From positions 491,291-555,290 of the forward strand of contig NZ_JABXWI010000005.1 of assembly GCF_014930365.1 (NCBI RefSeq): a stretch of 64,000 nt of DNA, in the 5' to 3' direction. This stretch comes from Streptomyces caniscabiei. GTDB taxonomy: Bacteria; Actinomycetota; Actinomycetes; Streptomycetales; Streptomycetaceae. The notes beneath the pieces were generated by a model that saw only the letters and a list, made by a program, of their open reading frames with translations, searched no databases and had not been told where the DNA came from. Shown here piece by piece: positions 25,706-34,198 of this stretch. Every line of letters begins with the position of its first letter. Positions within the stretch are counted from its first letter, which is position 1. The position numbers and the translations under genes were made by a program.

Positions 25706-27441
25706 TTGCCGGCCTCCTTGCCGCTGGCGGCGAGCTCGCCTGCCGCCGGGCCGCCGTGCGCGAGCTGCTCGAGCGCGGCGATCTCCGGGTGGTGCAGGTC
25801 GAACGCCGGGGATTCACTGCGGATCCGCGGCAGGGTGAGGAAGTTGTGCCGCGGCGGCGGGCAGGAGGTCGCCCACTCCAGCGAACGACCGTAGCCCCAC
25901 GGGTCGTCGACCTCGACCTTCTTGCCGTACTTGGCCGTCTTCCACACGTTGTAGAGGAACGGCAGGATCGACAGACCGAGGACGAACGAGGCGATCGTGG
26001 AGATCGTGTTCAGCGCGGTGAAACCGTCGGCCGCCAGATAGTCGGCGTAACGACGCGGCATGCCCTCCGCGCCCAGCCAGTGCTGGACGAGGAACGTGCC
26101 GTGGAAGCCGATGAACAGCGTCCAGAAGGTGATCTTGCCCAGGCGCTCGTCGAGCATCTTGCCCGTCATCTTCGGCCACCAGAAGTGGAAGCCGGAGAAC
26201 ATCGCGAACACCACGGTGCCGAAGACGACGTAGTGGAAGTGCGCCACCACGAAGTACGAGTCGGAGACGTGGAAGTCCATCGGCGGCGAGGCCAGGATGA
26301 CACCGGTCAGACCACCGAAGGTGAAGGTGATCAGGAAGCCGGTGGCCCAGAGCATCGGTGTCTCGAAGGACAGCGAGCCCTTCCACATCGTGCCGATCCA
26401 GTTGAAGAACTTCACACCGGTCGGTACGGCGATGAGGAACGTCATGAAGGAGAAGAACGGTAGGAGCACACCGCCGGTGACGTACATGTGGTGCGCCCAC
26501 ACCGTCACCGAGAGGCCGGCGATCGCGATGGTCGCGCCGATCAGGCCCATGTAGCCGAACATCGGCTTGCGGGAGAAGACCGGGATGACCTCGGAGATGA
26601 TGCCGAAGAACGGCAGCGCGATGATGTACACCTCTGGATGGCCGAAGAACCAGAAGAGGTGTTGCCAGAGCAGGGCGCCGCCGTTGGCGGCGTCGAAGAC
26701 GTGCGCACCGAACTTGCGGTCCGCCTCCAGGGCGAACAGCGCGGCCGCGAGGACCGGGAAGGCGAGCAGGACCAGGACGGCGGTCAGCAGCACGTTCCAC
26801 ACGAAGATCGGCATGCGGAACATGGTCATGCCGGGCGCGCGCATGCAGATGATCGTGGTGATGAAGTTGACCGCGCCGAGGATGGTGCCGAAGCCGGAGA
26901 AGGCCAGACCCATGATCCACATGTCGGCGCCGATGCCCGGGCTGCGGACCGCGTCCGACAGCGGGCTGTAGGCGAACCAGCCGAAGTCGGCCGCGCCCTG
27001 CGGGGTGAGGAAGCCACCGACCGCGATGAGCGAGCCGAAGAGGTACAGCCAGTACGCGAACATGTTCAGCCGCGGGAACGCCACGTCGGGCGCGCCGATC
27101 TGCAGCGGCATGATCCAGTTCGTGAAGCCGGCGAACAGCGGCGTCGCGAACATCAGCAGCATGATCGTGCCGTGCATCGTGAACGCCTGGTTGAACTGCT
27201 CGTTCGACATGATCTGCGTACCCGGGCGGGCGAGCTCGGCGCGCATGAGGAGCGCCATGACGCCGCCGATGCAGAAGAACGCGAACGACGTGACCAGGTA
27301 GAGCGTGCCGATCGTCTTGTGGTCGGTGGTCGTCAGCCACTTCACCACGACGTTGCCGGGCTGCTTGCGCCGTACCGGCAGCTCGTCTTCGTACGAGCCC
27401 TCCGCGGCGGCAGCACCCTGAGGTTCGTTGATGATGCTCAC
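25702..27441 (-). CDS. ctaD: Cytochrome c oxidase subunit I
   Basis: This 579-residue catalytic subunit of aa3 oxidase has twelve spans. It binds haem a and the haem a3/CuB centre where O2 is reduced. The CuB/haem His residues are visible in FWFFGHPEVYI and in VVAHFHYVVFG, and the low-spin haem His in QAFTMHGTIM. The GTG at 27441 is chosen because it overlaps the ctaC stop (GTGA) and gives the expected N-terminus; an in-frame extension to 27615 would run through ctaC. It is co-translated with ctaC and ctaF. Confidence 0.97.
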   Translation of the reverse strand: MSIINEPQGAAAAEGSYEDELPVRRKQPGNVVVKWLTTTDHKTIGTLYLVTSFAFFCIGGVMALLMRAELARPGTQIMSNEQFNQAFTMHGTIMLLMFATPLFAGFTNWIMPLQIGAPDVAFPRLNMFAYWLYLFGSLIAVGGFLTPQGAADFGWFAYSPLSDAVRSPGIGADMWIMGLAFSGFGTILGAVNFITTIICMRAPGMTMFRMPIFVWNVLLTAVLVLLAFPVLAAALFALEADRKFGAHVFDAANGGALLWQHLFWFFGHPEVYIIALPFFGIISEVIPVFSRKPMFGYMGLIGATIAIAGLSVTVWAHHMYVTGGVLLPFFSFMTFLIAVPTGVKFFNWIGTMWKGSLSFETPMLWATGFLITFTFGGLTGVILASPPMDFHVSDSYFVVAHFHYVVFGTVVFAMFSGFHFWWPKMTGKMLDERLGKITFWTLFIGFHGTFLVQHWLGAEGMPRRYADYLAADGFTALNTISTIASFVLGLSILPFLYNVWKTAKYGKKVEVDDPWGYGRSLEWATSCPPPRHNFLTLPRIRSESPAFDLHHPEIAALEQLAHGGPAAGELAASGKEAGK

Positions 27442-28397
27442 AGCTGGTTCACCTCCCGGTCCTTCTCGTGCTGCGTCTGCTCGATGCCCGCCGGGACGTA
27501 CCCCGTCTGGCCCTTCTCGGCCAGCTCCTTGAGGTGCTGCTCGTACCGCTCCTGGGAGACGACCTTCACGTTGAAGAGCATCCGGGAGTGGTCGACGCCG
27601 CACAGCTCGGCGCACTTGCCGAGGAAGGTGCCCTCCTGGTTGGGCGTCACCTGGAACACGTTGGTGTGGCCCGGGATGACGTCCTGCTTCATCAGGAACG
27701 GCACCACCCAGAAGGAGTGGATGACGTCACGCGAGGTGAGGACGAAGCGGACCGTCTTGCCTTCCGGCAGCCAGAGGGTCGGGCCGGGGTTGCCGGTCTG
27801 CGGGTTCTTGTCACCGGGGGTGCCGCAGGTGTACACGCCGCCCGCGTTGTCCGGGAACTGCTTCTTCCACTTGGTCGGAATCGCGGCCAGGTTCTCGTCG
27901 GTCTTCGCGTCACCCGTGGAGCCGTCGACGTTCTCGATGTAGTTGAAGCACCAGCTCCACTGGAAGCCGACCACGTTGACCGTGAGGTCGGGCTTCTTCG
28001 ACGTGTCGAGCAGCTTCGACTCGTCGCGGGCGGTGAAGTAGAAGAGCACCGAGACGATGATCAGCGGGACGACCGTGTACAGCGCCTCGATGGGCATGTT
28101 GTACCGGGTCTGTGGGGGAACTTCGACCTTGGTGCGGCTGCGCCGGTGGAAGAAAGCACTCCACAGGATCAGGCCCCACACCAGCACGCCCGTGGCGAGC
28201 GCGGCCGCCCACGACCCCTGCCACAGGGAGAGGATCCGCGGAGCCTCTTCCGTGGTCGGGGTGGGCATACCCAGGCGGGGGAAGTCCTCCCATGTGCAAC
28301 CGGTGGCGGTCGCCAGGACCAGGCCTGCGGTCATTGCCTGCAGCAGCTTCCGCCGCATCGGGCGCCGCGGCGAGCGGTCGGAGCCGTTGGGACTCAC
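27438..28397 (-). CDS. ctaC: Cytochrome c oxidase subunit II
   Basis: This protein of about 319 residues holds the CuA centre that accepts electrons from the QcrC haems. The ligand motif CAELCGVDHSRM lies in the C-terminal cupredoxin domain, after a lipoprotein-type signal (ATATGC) and two spans. The GTG at 28397 was chosen because GGAAGG lies 7 bases upstream and the next residues match the usual start; the frame is open further to 28502. It is the first gene of ctaCDF. The promoter should lie in the 281-base divergent gap. Confidence 0.95.
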   Translation of the reverse strand: MSPNGSDRSPRRPMRRKLLQAMTAGLVLATATGCTWEDFPRLGMPTPTTEEAPRILSLWQGSWAAALATGVLVWGLILWSAFFHRRSRTKVEVPPQTRYNMPIEALYTVVPLIIVSVLFYFTARDESKLLDTSKKPDLTVNVVGFQWSWCFNYIENVDGSTGDAKTDENLAAIPTKWKKQFPDNAGGVYTCGTPGDKNPQTGNPGPTLWLPEGKTVRFVLTSRDVIHSFWVVPFLMKQDVIPGHTNVFQVTPNQEGTFLGKCAELCGVDHSRMLFNVKVVSQERYEQHLKELAEKGQTGYVPAGIEQTQHEKDREVNQL

Positions 28398-28610
28398 GTA
28401 GCGCCTTCCCGAGAGTCTCGCCCGCGCGGTATGGCTGCGGCCTTCTCGCTGGTCGGTCGCCGCCCTGCGACGGGCAGGGGTTTGGATGTTTATGCGGACC
28501 AAACCCTACTGGACGCGTTTTGGGGTCGCGCGGGGAGGGGGGCCCAACTCGCCGGGGGTCACGCCGGGCGCCTAATAGCTCGGGGGTTCGGGTGATTTGG
28601 CGGGTGCGCG

Positions 28611-28650
28611 CACGTTGTGGCCGTTCGCGCAGTTCCCCGCGCCCCTTTGT
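28611..28650 (+). repeat. Intergenic repeat, partial copy
   Basis: It reads CACGTTGTGGCCGTTCGCGC then AGTTCCCCGCGCCCC. Unlike most copies this one lies between divergent genes, about 30 bases before the GTG of the desulfurase gene. Confidence 0.75.
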
Positions 28651-28678
28651 TGTCGGCCCGAGGCTTTAGCGTTGCCCT

Positions 28679-30061
28679 GTGGCCTACTTCGACTCCGCTT
28701 CCTCCGCTCCCCTTCATCCCGTCGCGCGGCAGGCGCTGACGGCTTCGCTGGACGAAGGGTGGGCCGATCCCGCGCGGTTGTACCGGGAGGGGCGGCGGGC
28801 GCGGCTGCTGCTGGACGCGGCCCGGGAGGCCGCCGCCGAGGCGGTCGGGTGCCGGGTGGACGAGTTGGTCTTCACCTCGTCGGGGACACGGGCCGTGCAC
28901 GCCGGGGTCGCGGGGGTGCTGGCCGGCCGGCGGCGGGTGGGGCGCCACCTGATCGTGTCGTCCGTCGAACACTCTTCGGTACTGCACGCGGCGGAGGTGC
29001 ACGAGACCGCGGGCGGGACGGTCACCCAGGTGGGGGTGGACCGCACCGGGTCGGTCGCGCCGTCCGGCTACGCCGAGGCCCTGCGCCCCGACACCGCGCT
29101 CGCCTGTCTCCAGTCAGCCAACCACGAGGTGGGGACCGAGCAGCCGGTGGCCGAGGTGGCGGCCGTCTGCCGGGAGGCCGGGGTGCCGCTGCTGGTGGAC
29201 GCGGCGCAGTCGCTCGGCTGGGGGCGGGTGAACGGGGACTGGTCGGTGTTGACCGCCAGCGCCCACAAATGGGGCGGGCCGTCCGGCGTCGGACTGCTCG
29301 TGGTCCGCAAGGGAGTGCGGTTCGCCGCGCAAGGGCCCACGGACGAGCGGGAGTCGGGGCGGGCCGCCGGCTTCGAGAACATCCCGGCGATCGTGGCGGC
29401 CGCCGCCTCGCTGCGGGCCGTACGGGCGGAGGCCGCCGAGGAGGCCGTACGGCTGCGGGAGTTGACCGAGCGGATCCGGGCGCGGGTGCCGGCGCTGGTG
29501 CCGGACGTGGAGGTGGTGGGCGACCCGGAGCGCCGGCTGCCCGGAGTGGTCACCTTCTCCTGTCTCTATGTCGACGGGGAGACATTGCTGCACGAGCTGG
29601 ACCGCGAGGGCTTCTCCGTCTCCTCCGGGTCCTCCTGCACGAGCAGCACGCTGACGCCGAGCCATGTGCTCCGGGCCATGGGGGTGCTGAGCGAGGGGAA
29701 CGTCCGGGTGTCGCTGCCGGCGGGAGCGGCGGCCGAGGACGTCGAGCGGTTCCTGTCCGTGCTGCCGGGGGCGGTCGCGGCGGTCCGGGAGAAGCTGGGG
29801 GCGCCGGTGGGCACCACCGTGTCGGCGGTACGGGAGGACGCCCTCGTCGTGGACGCGCTCGGCAGGCGGTGCCCGATCCCCGTCATCGAGCTGGCCAAGG
29901 TGATCGGGGACGTCCCGGTCGGCGGCACCGTCCGCGTCCTCTCCGACGACGAGGCGGCCCGCCTGGACATCCCGGCGTGGTGCGAGATGCGCGGCCAGGA
30001 GTATGTGGGGGAAGAGCCGGCGGAGCGGGGTTCGGCGTATGTGGTGCGCCGGGTGAGCTGA
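28679..30061 (+). CDS. Cysteine desulfurase (IscS type) fused to a TusA/SirA-like domain
   Basis: This 460-residue fusion has an N-terminal class V aminotransferase domain (1-370) with PLP Lys197 in ASAHKWGGP, SANHEVGTEQP near 146-156 and Cys320 in SSGSSCTSS, the mobile persulfide Cys of group I desulfurases. The C-terminal domain (about 385-460) is TusA-like, with Cys398 in DALGRRCPIPVIEL (CPxP motif). TusA proteins receive persulfide sulfur from IscS for tRNA thiolation or molybdenum cofactor work, so this protein could relay sulfur internally from Cys320 to Cys398. It is divergent from ctaC. The GTG start has only a weak ribosome binding site. Confidence 0.9.
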   Translation: MAYFDSASSAPLHPVARQALTASLDEGWADPARLYREGRRARLLLDAAREAAAEAVGCRVDELVFTSSGTRAVHAGVAGVLAGRRRVGRHLIVSSVEHSSVLHAAEVHETAGGTVTQVGVDRTGSVAPSGYAEALRPDTALACLQSANHEVGTEQPVAEVAAVCREAGVPLLVDAAQSLGWGRVNGDWSVLTASAHKWGGPSGVGLLVVRKGVRFAAQGPTDERESGRAAGFENIPAIVAAAASLRAVRAEAAEEAVRLRELTERIRARVPALVPDVEVVGDPERRLPGVVTFSCLYVDGETLLHELDREGFSVSSGSSCTSSTLTPSHVLRAMGVLSEGNVRVSLPAGAAAEDVERFLSVLPGAVAAVREKLGAPVGTTVSAVREDALVVDALGRRCPIPVIELAKVIGDVPVGGTVRVLSDDEAARLDIPAWCEMRGQEYVGEEPAERGSAYVVRRVS

Positions 30062-30075
30062 CGGGGGCCCCGCGC

Positions 30076-30145
30076 CCCTGGCTTTCCAGGTGCGCGGGGA
30101 ACTGCGCGACCAGCCACATCGAACCCGCGTCCGACAACGCACCGA
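30076..30145 (-). repeat. Intergenic repeat, inverted copy
   Basis: It contains CCCTGGCTTTCCAGGTGCGC, GGGGAACTGCGCGACCAGCC and CCGACAACGCACC. It is between the convergent desulfurase and adenosine kinase genes and includes a short CCTGG/CCAGG hairpin. No other terminator is visible there. Confidence 0.8.
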
Positions 30146-30172
30146 ACCCGGCAGACGAGTGGTCGCGGCCCG

Positions 30173-31150
30173 TCAACCGCCGAGGTGCTTCTTCACTTCC
30201 GCCGCCGCCTCGCCGCCGTACGCCTTCTCGAACCGGTCCATGAAGTGCGCCCGCCGCAGCTGGTACTCCTGCGTCCCCACCGTCTCGATCACGAGGGTGG
30301 CGAGCATGCAGCCGACCTGCGCCGCCCGCTCCAGCGAGACACCCCACGCCAGCCCGGAGAGGAAGCCCGCGCGGAGCGCGTCGCCGACGCCCGTGGGCTC
30401 GGCCTTGCGCTCCTCCTCGGGGCAGCCGACCTCGATGGGGTCCTCGCCGGCCCGCTCGACGCGGACGCCGCGCGAGCCGAGCGTGGTCACCCGGTGGCCC
30501 ACCTTCGCGAGGATCTCCTCGTCCGACCAGCCGGTCTTGGACTCGATGAGGCCCTTCTCGTACTCGTTGGAGAAGAGGTACGTGGCGCCGTCCAGCAGTA
30601 TCCGGATCTCGTCGCCGTCCATGCGGGCGATCTGCTGGGAGAAGTCCGCCGCGAACGGGATGTTCCGGGAGCGGCACTCCTCGGTGTGGCGGAGCATCGC
30701 CTCCGGGTCGTCCGCGCCGATGAGGACGAGGTCGAGGCCGCCGACCCGGTCGGCGACCGTCTTCAGCTCGATGAGGCGGGCCTCGCTCATCGCGCCGGTG
30801 TAGAAGGAGCCGATCTGGTTGTGGTCGGCGTCCGTGGTGCAGACGAAGCGGGCCGTGTGCAGCGTCTCGGAGATGCGCACGGAGGCGGTGTCCACCCCGT
30901 GCCGGTCGAGCCACGCGCGGTACTCGTCGAAGTCGGCACCGGCGGCGCCCACCAGGATCGGCCGCGTGCCGAGCTGCCCCATGCCGAACGCGATGTTGGC
31001 GCCGACACCGCCTCGGCGTACGTCGAGCTGGTCGACGAGGAAGGAGAGGGAGACCGTGTGCAGCTGGTCCGCGACGAGTTGGTCGGCGAAGCGGCCCGGG
31101 AAGGTCATCAGATGGTCGGTGGCGATGGAGCCGGAGACTGCGATACGCAC
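30173..31150 (-). CDS. adoK: Adenosine kinase, PfkB family
   Basis: This 325-residue ribokinase-family enzyme closely resembles the mycobacterial adenosine kinase, which phosphorylates adenosine to AMP. Shared landmarks are SIATDHLMTFPGRF at 8-21, SLSFLVDQL, RRGGVGANIAFGMG near 45, ETLHTARFVCTTD and the catalytic segment EPTGVGDALRAGF. The GVGD variant in place of the common GAGD is also seen in the mycobacterial enzyme. Its position close to ctaC is also conserved in mycobacteria. The start is GTG at 31150. Confidence 0.88.
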   Translation of the reverse strand: MRIAVSGSIATDHLMTFPGRFADQLVADQLHTVSLSFLVDQLDVRRGGVGANIAFGMGQLGTRPILVGAAGADFDEYRAWLDRHGVDTASVRISETLHTARFVCTTDADHNQIGSFYTGAMSEARLIELKTVADRVGGLDLVLIGADDPEAMLRHTEECRSRNIPFAADFSQQIARMDGDEIRILLDGATYLFSNEYEKGLIESKTGWSDEEILAKVGHRVTTLGSRGVRVERAGEDPIEVGCPEEERKAEPTGVGDALRAGFLSGLAWGVSLERAAQVGCMLATLVIETVGTQEYQLRRAHFMDRFEKAYGGEAAAEVKKHLGG

Positions 31151-31284
31151 GGCGAGGACACACTCCTGCGAAGGGAGGGGGATTGACAGTTCACGCTACC
31201 GGGTCGCCCGCGCGCACTGAAGCAGGCGAAACTACCTGATAGTAGGTCTTTCTTCGTGGGGTTTCCGGTGCGTACGGTGCCGTT

Positions 31285-31494
31285 ATGACGAACCCCAAGA
31301 TCCACGGCACCGTCCCGTTCGACCCGGACGGCGGCCTCGCGGCGCTGCGTGGCGACTGCGCCCGCATGGTTCCGCACTGGGCGGCCCCCGCGAAGGTCAT
31401 TACGGCTCCGGTGTCTCCTTCGCTCATTCACGGGGTGACCGTGCCGGCGACGTCCGCGCGGCTGGTGGACGCGATGCCGGAGTACGGCGACTGA
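31285..31494 (+). CDS. Small hypothetical protein
   Basis: This is a 69-residue reading frame with strong third-position GC bias and a natural stop, which supports real coding. The sequence has no signal peptide, membrane span or known motif; it ends ARLVDAMPEYGD. Its ribosome binding site is weak. It stands 84 bases before the larger membrane protein gene on the same strand. Function is not recognised. Confidence 0.5.
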   Translation: MTNPKIHGTVPFDPDGGLAALRGDCARMVPHWAAPAKVITAPVSPSLIHGVTVPATSARLVDAMPEYGD

Positions 31495-31578
31495 GGGAAC
31501 CGTCGGCTCCTCCGCCGCGTCCCATCGCTGTCCCCCGTATAGGGGAGGCGGCGTACGACCTGCCGAAGGAGCGATGCG

Positions 31579-33435
31579 GTGAACCCCGAGCGACCCGACA
31601 ACCCCGAGAACCCGGACGAGGGCCCCGAGCCCGAGGCCGCCGAGGAGCTCGGGGCTGCCGGGGCTGACGTCACCGAGACGGACGGGGCCGATGCGGCCGA
31701 CGGCGTCGACGGGGTCGATGAGGCTGAGGGAACGGCTGACTCCGAGGCTGCGACTGCGCCGACGGCCCCGCCTGCGACCGAGGCTGCGGCTGCGACCGGG
31801 GCGAGTGACGGGGGCGACCGTGGTGAAGCCGTCGGCGGCGACGGCGGTGACCACGACGGCGACCACGGCGGTGGTGCCGAGGTCGTCGCCGGTGAGGGTG
31901 CCGCGCGGCCCGGCCGGCGGCGCTCCCGGGTGGTCGTCGCGTCCGTGGCCGCCGCCGTGCTGGTGGTCGGGGGTGGCGGGGCGCTCCTCGCCTCGACCTC
32001 GTCCGGTGGGTCCGGCGGGGCCGCCGGGGCCGGCGGCGGTTCCGGCTCGCCCGGCGGTGACGGCACTCCCCCGCCGCTCGCGCTCGACGGGTACATCGGC
32101 GGTGGTTCGAACGGCATCGCGCCCGGTGAACCCGACCCCCACGGGGTGACCTACCGCGCGGACGGCGAGCTGCCCGACGGCCCCGGCTCCGCCGCGGTCC
32201 ACACGGTCCGGGGCGACGTCACGGCCACGGAGGTCGCCCGGCTGGCGAAGGCGCTCGGCATCGAGGGCGCGCCGACCGCTGAGGGCGAGACCTGGCAGGT
32301 CGGGGCGACCGGCGACGGTTCGGGTCCGGTGCTGCGGGTGAACAAGCAGGCGCCCGGAAGCTGGACGTTCAACCGGTACACGCCCGGCACCGACAACTGC
32401 CAGAAGGTCGACGTCTGCACCTCGGGCACCGCCGAGGGCGGGGACCCGGTGAGCGAGGCGGTCGCCAGGAAGGCTGCGGCACCCGTCCTCAAGGCCGTCG
32501 GCCAGGACGACGCCAAGCTCGACGCCGGTCAGCTCATGGGCGCCGTACGCGTCGTGAACGCCGATCCCGAGGTGGGCGGACTGCCCACGTACGGCTGGTC
32601 GACCGGCATCCAGGTCGGCGCCGACGGCCAGGTGGTCGGCGGCAGCGGCAACCTGAAGTCGCCGGTGAAGAGCGACACGTACCCCGTCGTCGACGCGGAA
32701 CGGGCGCTGGAGCTGATGAACGGCTCGGGCCAGGGTGTCGGCACCGAGCGCGGCGGCATCGGCGGCTGCACCGGTCCCGTACCGCTGGCAGGCGAGAACG
32801 GCACGGCCGGGACGGCCGGGGAGAACGGGACGGCCGGGGAGAACGGGACGGTCGTGGACAGCGGGACGGTCGTGGCGGACGAGACGCCGTGCGAGCGGAT
32901 GACCGGGTCGCCCGAGCGGGAGACGATCACCGTCGAGGACGCGGTGTTCGGGCTCGCCTCGCATCCGGTGGCCGGCCGCCCGGCGCTGGTGCCGTCGTGG
33001 ATGTTCGAGGTGCGGCCCACGGGCGGCGGCGACAGCTACACGGTGACGCATCCGGCGGTCGACCCGGCCTTCCTGGCGACCCCCGAGCCCCGCTCAGAGC
33101 CGACCGAGCGGCCCGGCGGGCCCGGTGACACCCCGCCGACCGGTCCGTCCTCGCACGAGGTGGAGGTGCAGGGCTACACGGTCGACGGGGACGAGCTGAC
33201 CGTGTCCTTCTGGGGCGGCGTGTGCAGTGACTACTCGGCCTCGGTGAGCGAGAAGTCGGGCGAGGTGAAGGTGACCGTGACCGACACCCCGTGGGAGGGC
33301 AAGGTCTGCATCATGATCGCCAAGGTGGTGGAGCGGACGGTGACGCTGGACGAGCCGCTGGACGACCGGAAGGTGGTCGGGTCGGACGGCAAGGCGATCC
33401 CGGAGGGCGGCATCGCGGAGCTGAAGCCCCGGTAG
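31579..33435 (+). CDS. Single-span membrane protein with large extracellular domain
   Basis: This 618-residue protein has an acidic, Ala/Asp-rich cytoplasmic N-terminus (1-110), a basic RRRSR stop signal, one membrane span (about 117-138), a Gly/Ser linker and an extracellular domain of about 450 residues. The outer part resembles conserved Streptomyces proteins of unknown role with Cys residues spaced for disulfides (DNCQKVDVC, GGVCSDY, GKVCIM). A short repetitive stretch built on GENGTAGENGT occurs near residues 408-435. The GTG start has AAGGAG 7 bases upstream. The family is not recognised; a cell-surface or sensing role is only a guess. Confidence 0.72.
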   Translation: MNPERPDNPENPDEGPEPEAAEELGAAGADVTETDGADAADGVDGVDEAEGTADSEAATAPTAPPATEAAAATGASDGGDRGEAVGGDGGDHDGDHGGGAEVVAGEGAARPGRRRSRVVVASVAAAVLVVGGGGALLASTSSGGSGGAAGAGGGSGSPGGDGTPPPLALDGYIGGGSNGIAPGEPDPHGVTYRADGELPDGPGSAAVHTVRGDVTATEVARLAKALGIEGAPTAEGETWQVGATGDGSGPVLRVNKQAPGSWTFNRYTPGTDNCQKVDVCTSGTAEGGDPVSEAVARKAAAPVLKAVGQDDAKLDAGQLMGAVRVVNADPEVGGLPTYGWSTGIQVGADGQVVGGSGNLKSPVKSDTYPVVDAERALELMNGSGQGVGTERGGIGGCTGPVPLAGENGTAGTAGENGTAGENGTVVDSGTVVADETPCERMTGSPERETITVEDAVFGLASHPVAGRPALVPSWMFEVRPTGGGDSYTVTHPAVDPAFLATPEPRSEPTERPGGPGDTPPTGPSSHEVEVQGYTVDGDELTVSFWGGVCSDYSASVSEKSGEVKVTVTDTPWEGKVCIMIAKVVERTVTLDEPLDDRKVVGSDGKAIPEGGIAELKPR

Positions 33436-33440
33436 GGCAG

Positions 33441-33497
33441 GTGGTACGACGAAGGCGGCGACCCCCTCGGAGGGGGTCGCCGCCTTCGTCGTACCAC
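33441..33497. terminator. Perfect 27-bp stem bidirectional terminator
   Basis: The arms are perfectly complementary over 27 bases (starting GTGGTACGACGAAGGCGGCG) around a 3-base CGG loop. It begins 5 bases after the stop of the membrane protein gene and ends 29 bases before the erpA stop on the other strand, so it can end both convergent transcripts. Confidence 0.93.
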
Positions 33498-33526
33498 TGG
33501 CGCGCGGAGCGCCGCGCGGGCGGGGC

Positions 33527-33883
33527 TCAGCTGAAGGAGTCGCCGCAGGCGCAGGAACCCGTCGCGTTCGGGTTGTCGATCGTGAAGCCCTGCTTCTCGA
33601 TGGTGTCGACGAAGTCGATGGTGGCGCCGCCCAGGTACGGGGCGCTCATGCGGTCGGTGACGACCTTCACACCGTCGAAGTCCTTCTTCACGTCACCGTC
33701 GAGCGAGCGCTCGTCGAAGAAGAGCTGGTAGCGCAGGCCGGAGCAGCCGCCGGGCTGAACGGCGACGCGCAGCGCCAGGTCGTCACGGCCTTCCTGGTCG
33801 AGCAGGGCCTTGACCTTGGCCGCGGCGGCGTCGGTCACGATGATGCCGTCGGTGACGGTGCCGGTCTCGTCCGATACGGACAT
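33527..33883 (-). CDS. erpA: Iron-sulfur cluster insertion protein, HesB/ErpA family
   Basis: This 118-residue A-type carrier transfers Fe-S clusters to target enzymes. Three conserved Cys residues are present: one in GGCSGLRYQ and two in SCACGDSFS at the C-terminus. The neighbouring divergent gene is nadA, which encodes a 4Fe-4S enzyme, so ErpA may help mature it. Confidence 0.95.
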   Translation of the reverse strand: MSVSDETGTVTDGIIVTDAAAAKVKALLDQEGRDDLALRVAVQPGGCSGLRYQLFFDERSLDGDVKKDFDGVKVVTDRMSAPYLGGATIDFVDTIEKQGFTIDNPNATGSCACGDSFS

Positions 33884-34198
33884 CTACATCTCTCCCGGGT
33901 TGTACGGAGACTGCTTGCCGACGATTGCAACCGCCGGGGCCCCGGATTCATTCCGGGCCGCGAGGTTTTCGTTCGCGTCTCTCTTCATGCTCGCACATGG
34001 CCGGCTCGGAGGGCACCGAGCCGCTCAGCGCTGTGGACAACCCCACTCCGGGATTCATGTCACATAGACGCTATGGGCATCGTCAACGTGACGTGAAGCG
34101 GTTATGATAGATAACGTCAATTCGACGAAAAGGATAGCCCGGATGTCCCGCCGACCCTCCCCCGGGCGGCGAGCCGCAGAACAGAAAGGGTGCGTGTC
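33884..34198. promoter_or_regulatory. Divergent promoter region of erpA and nadA
   Basis: There is no gene here. A -10-like TATGAT is at 34103-34108, ahead of nadA. It is bracketed by an inverted repeat, TGACGT at 34089-34094 and ACGTCA at 34114-34119, a good candidate operator. The AAAGG at 34185-34189 is the nadA ribosome binding site. One perfect DnaA-box-like sequence TGTGGACAA is at 34032-34040. Confidence 0.5.

Noticed and set aside
27442..27615. N-terminal extension of CtaD upstream of 27441
   Set aside because: It lies within ctaC on the same strand in another frame and its product is unlike subunit I. The GTGA junction fixes the true start.
31228..31245. Short inverted repeat CTACCTGATAGTAG between adoK and the small gene
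   Set aside because: It has four-base arms only and no U-tract, and cannot be distinguished from chance.
34032..34040. DnaA box (TGTGGACAA)
   Set aside because: A single isolated box is expected by chance. There is no box cluster, dnaA or dnaN gene to suggest an origin.
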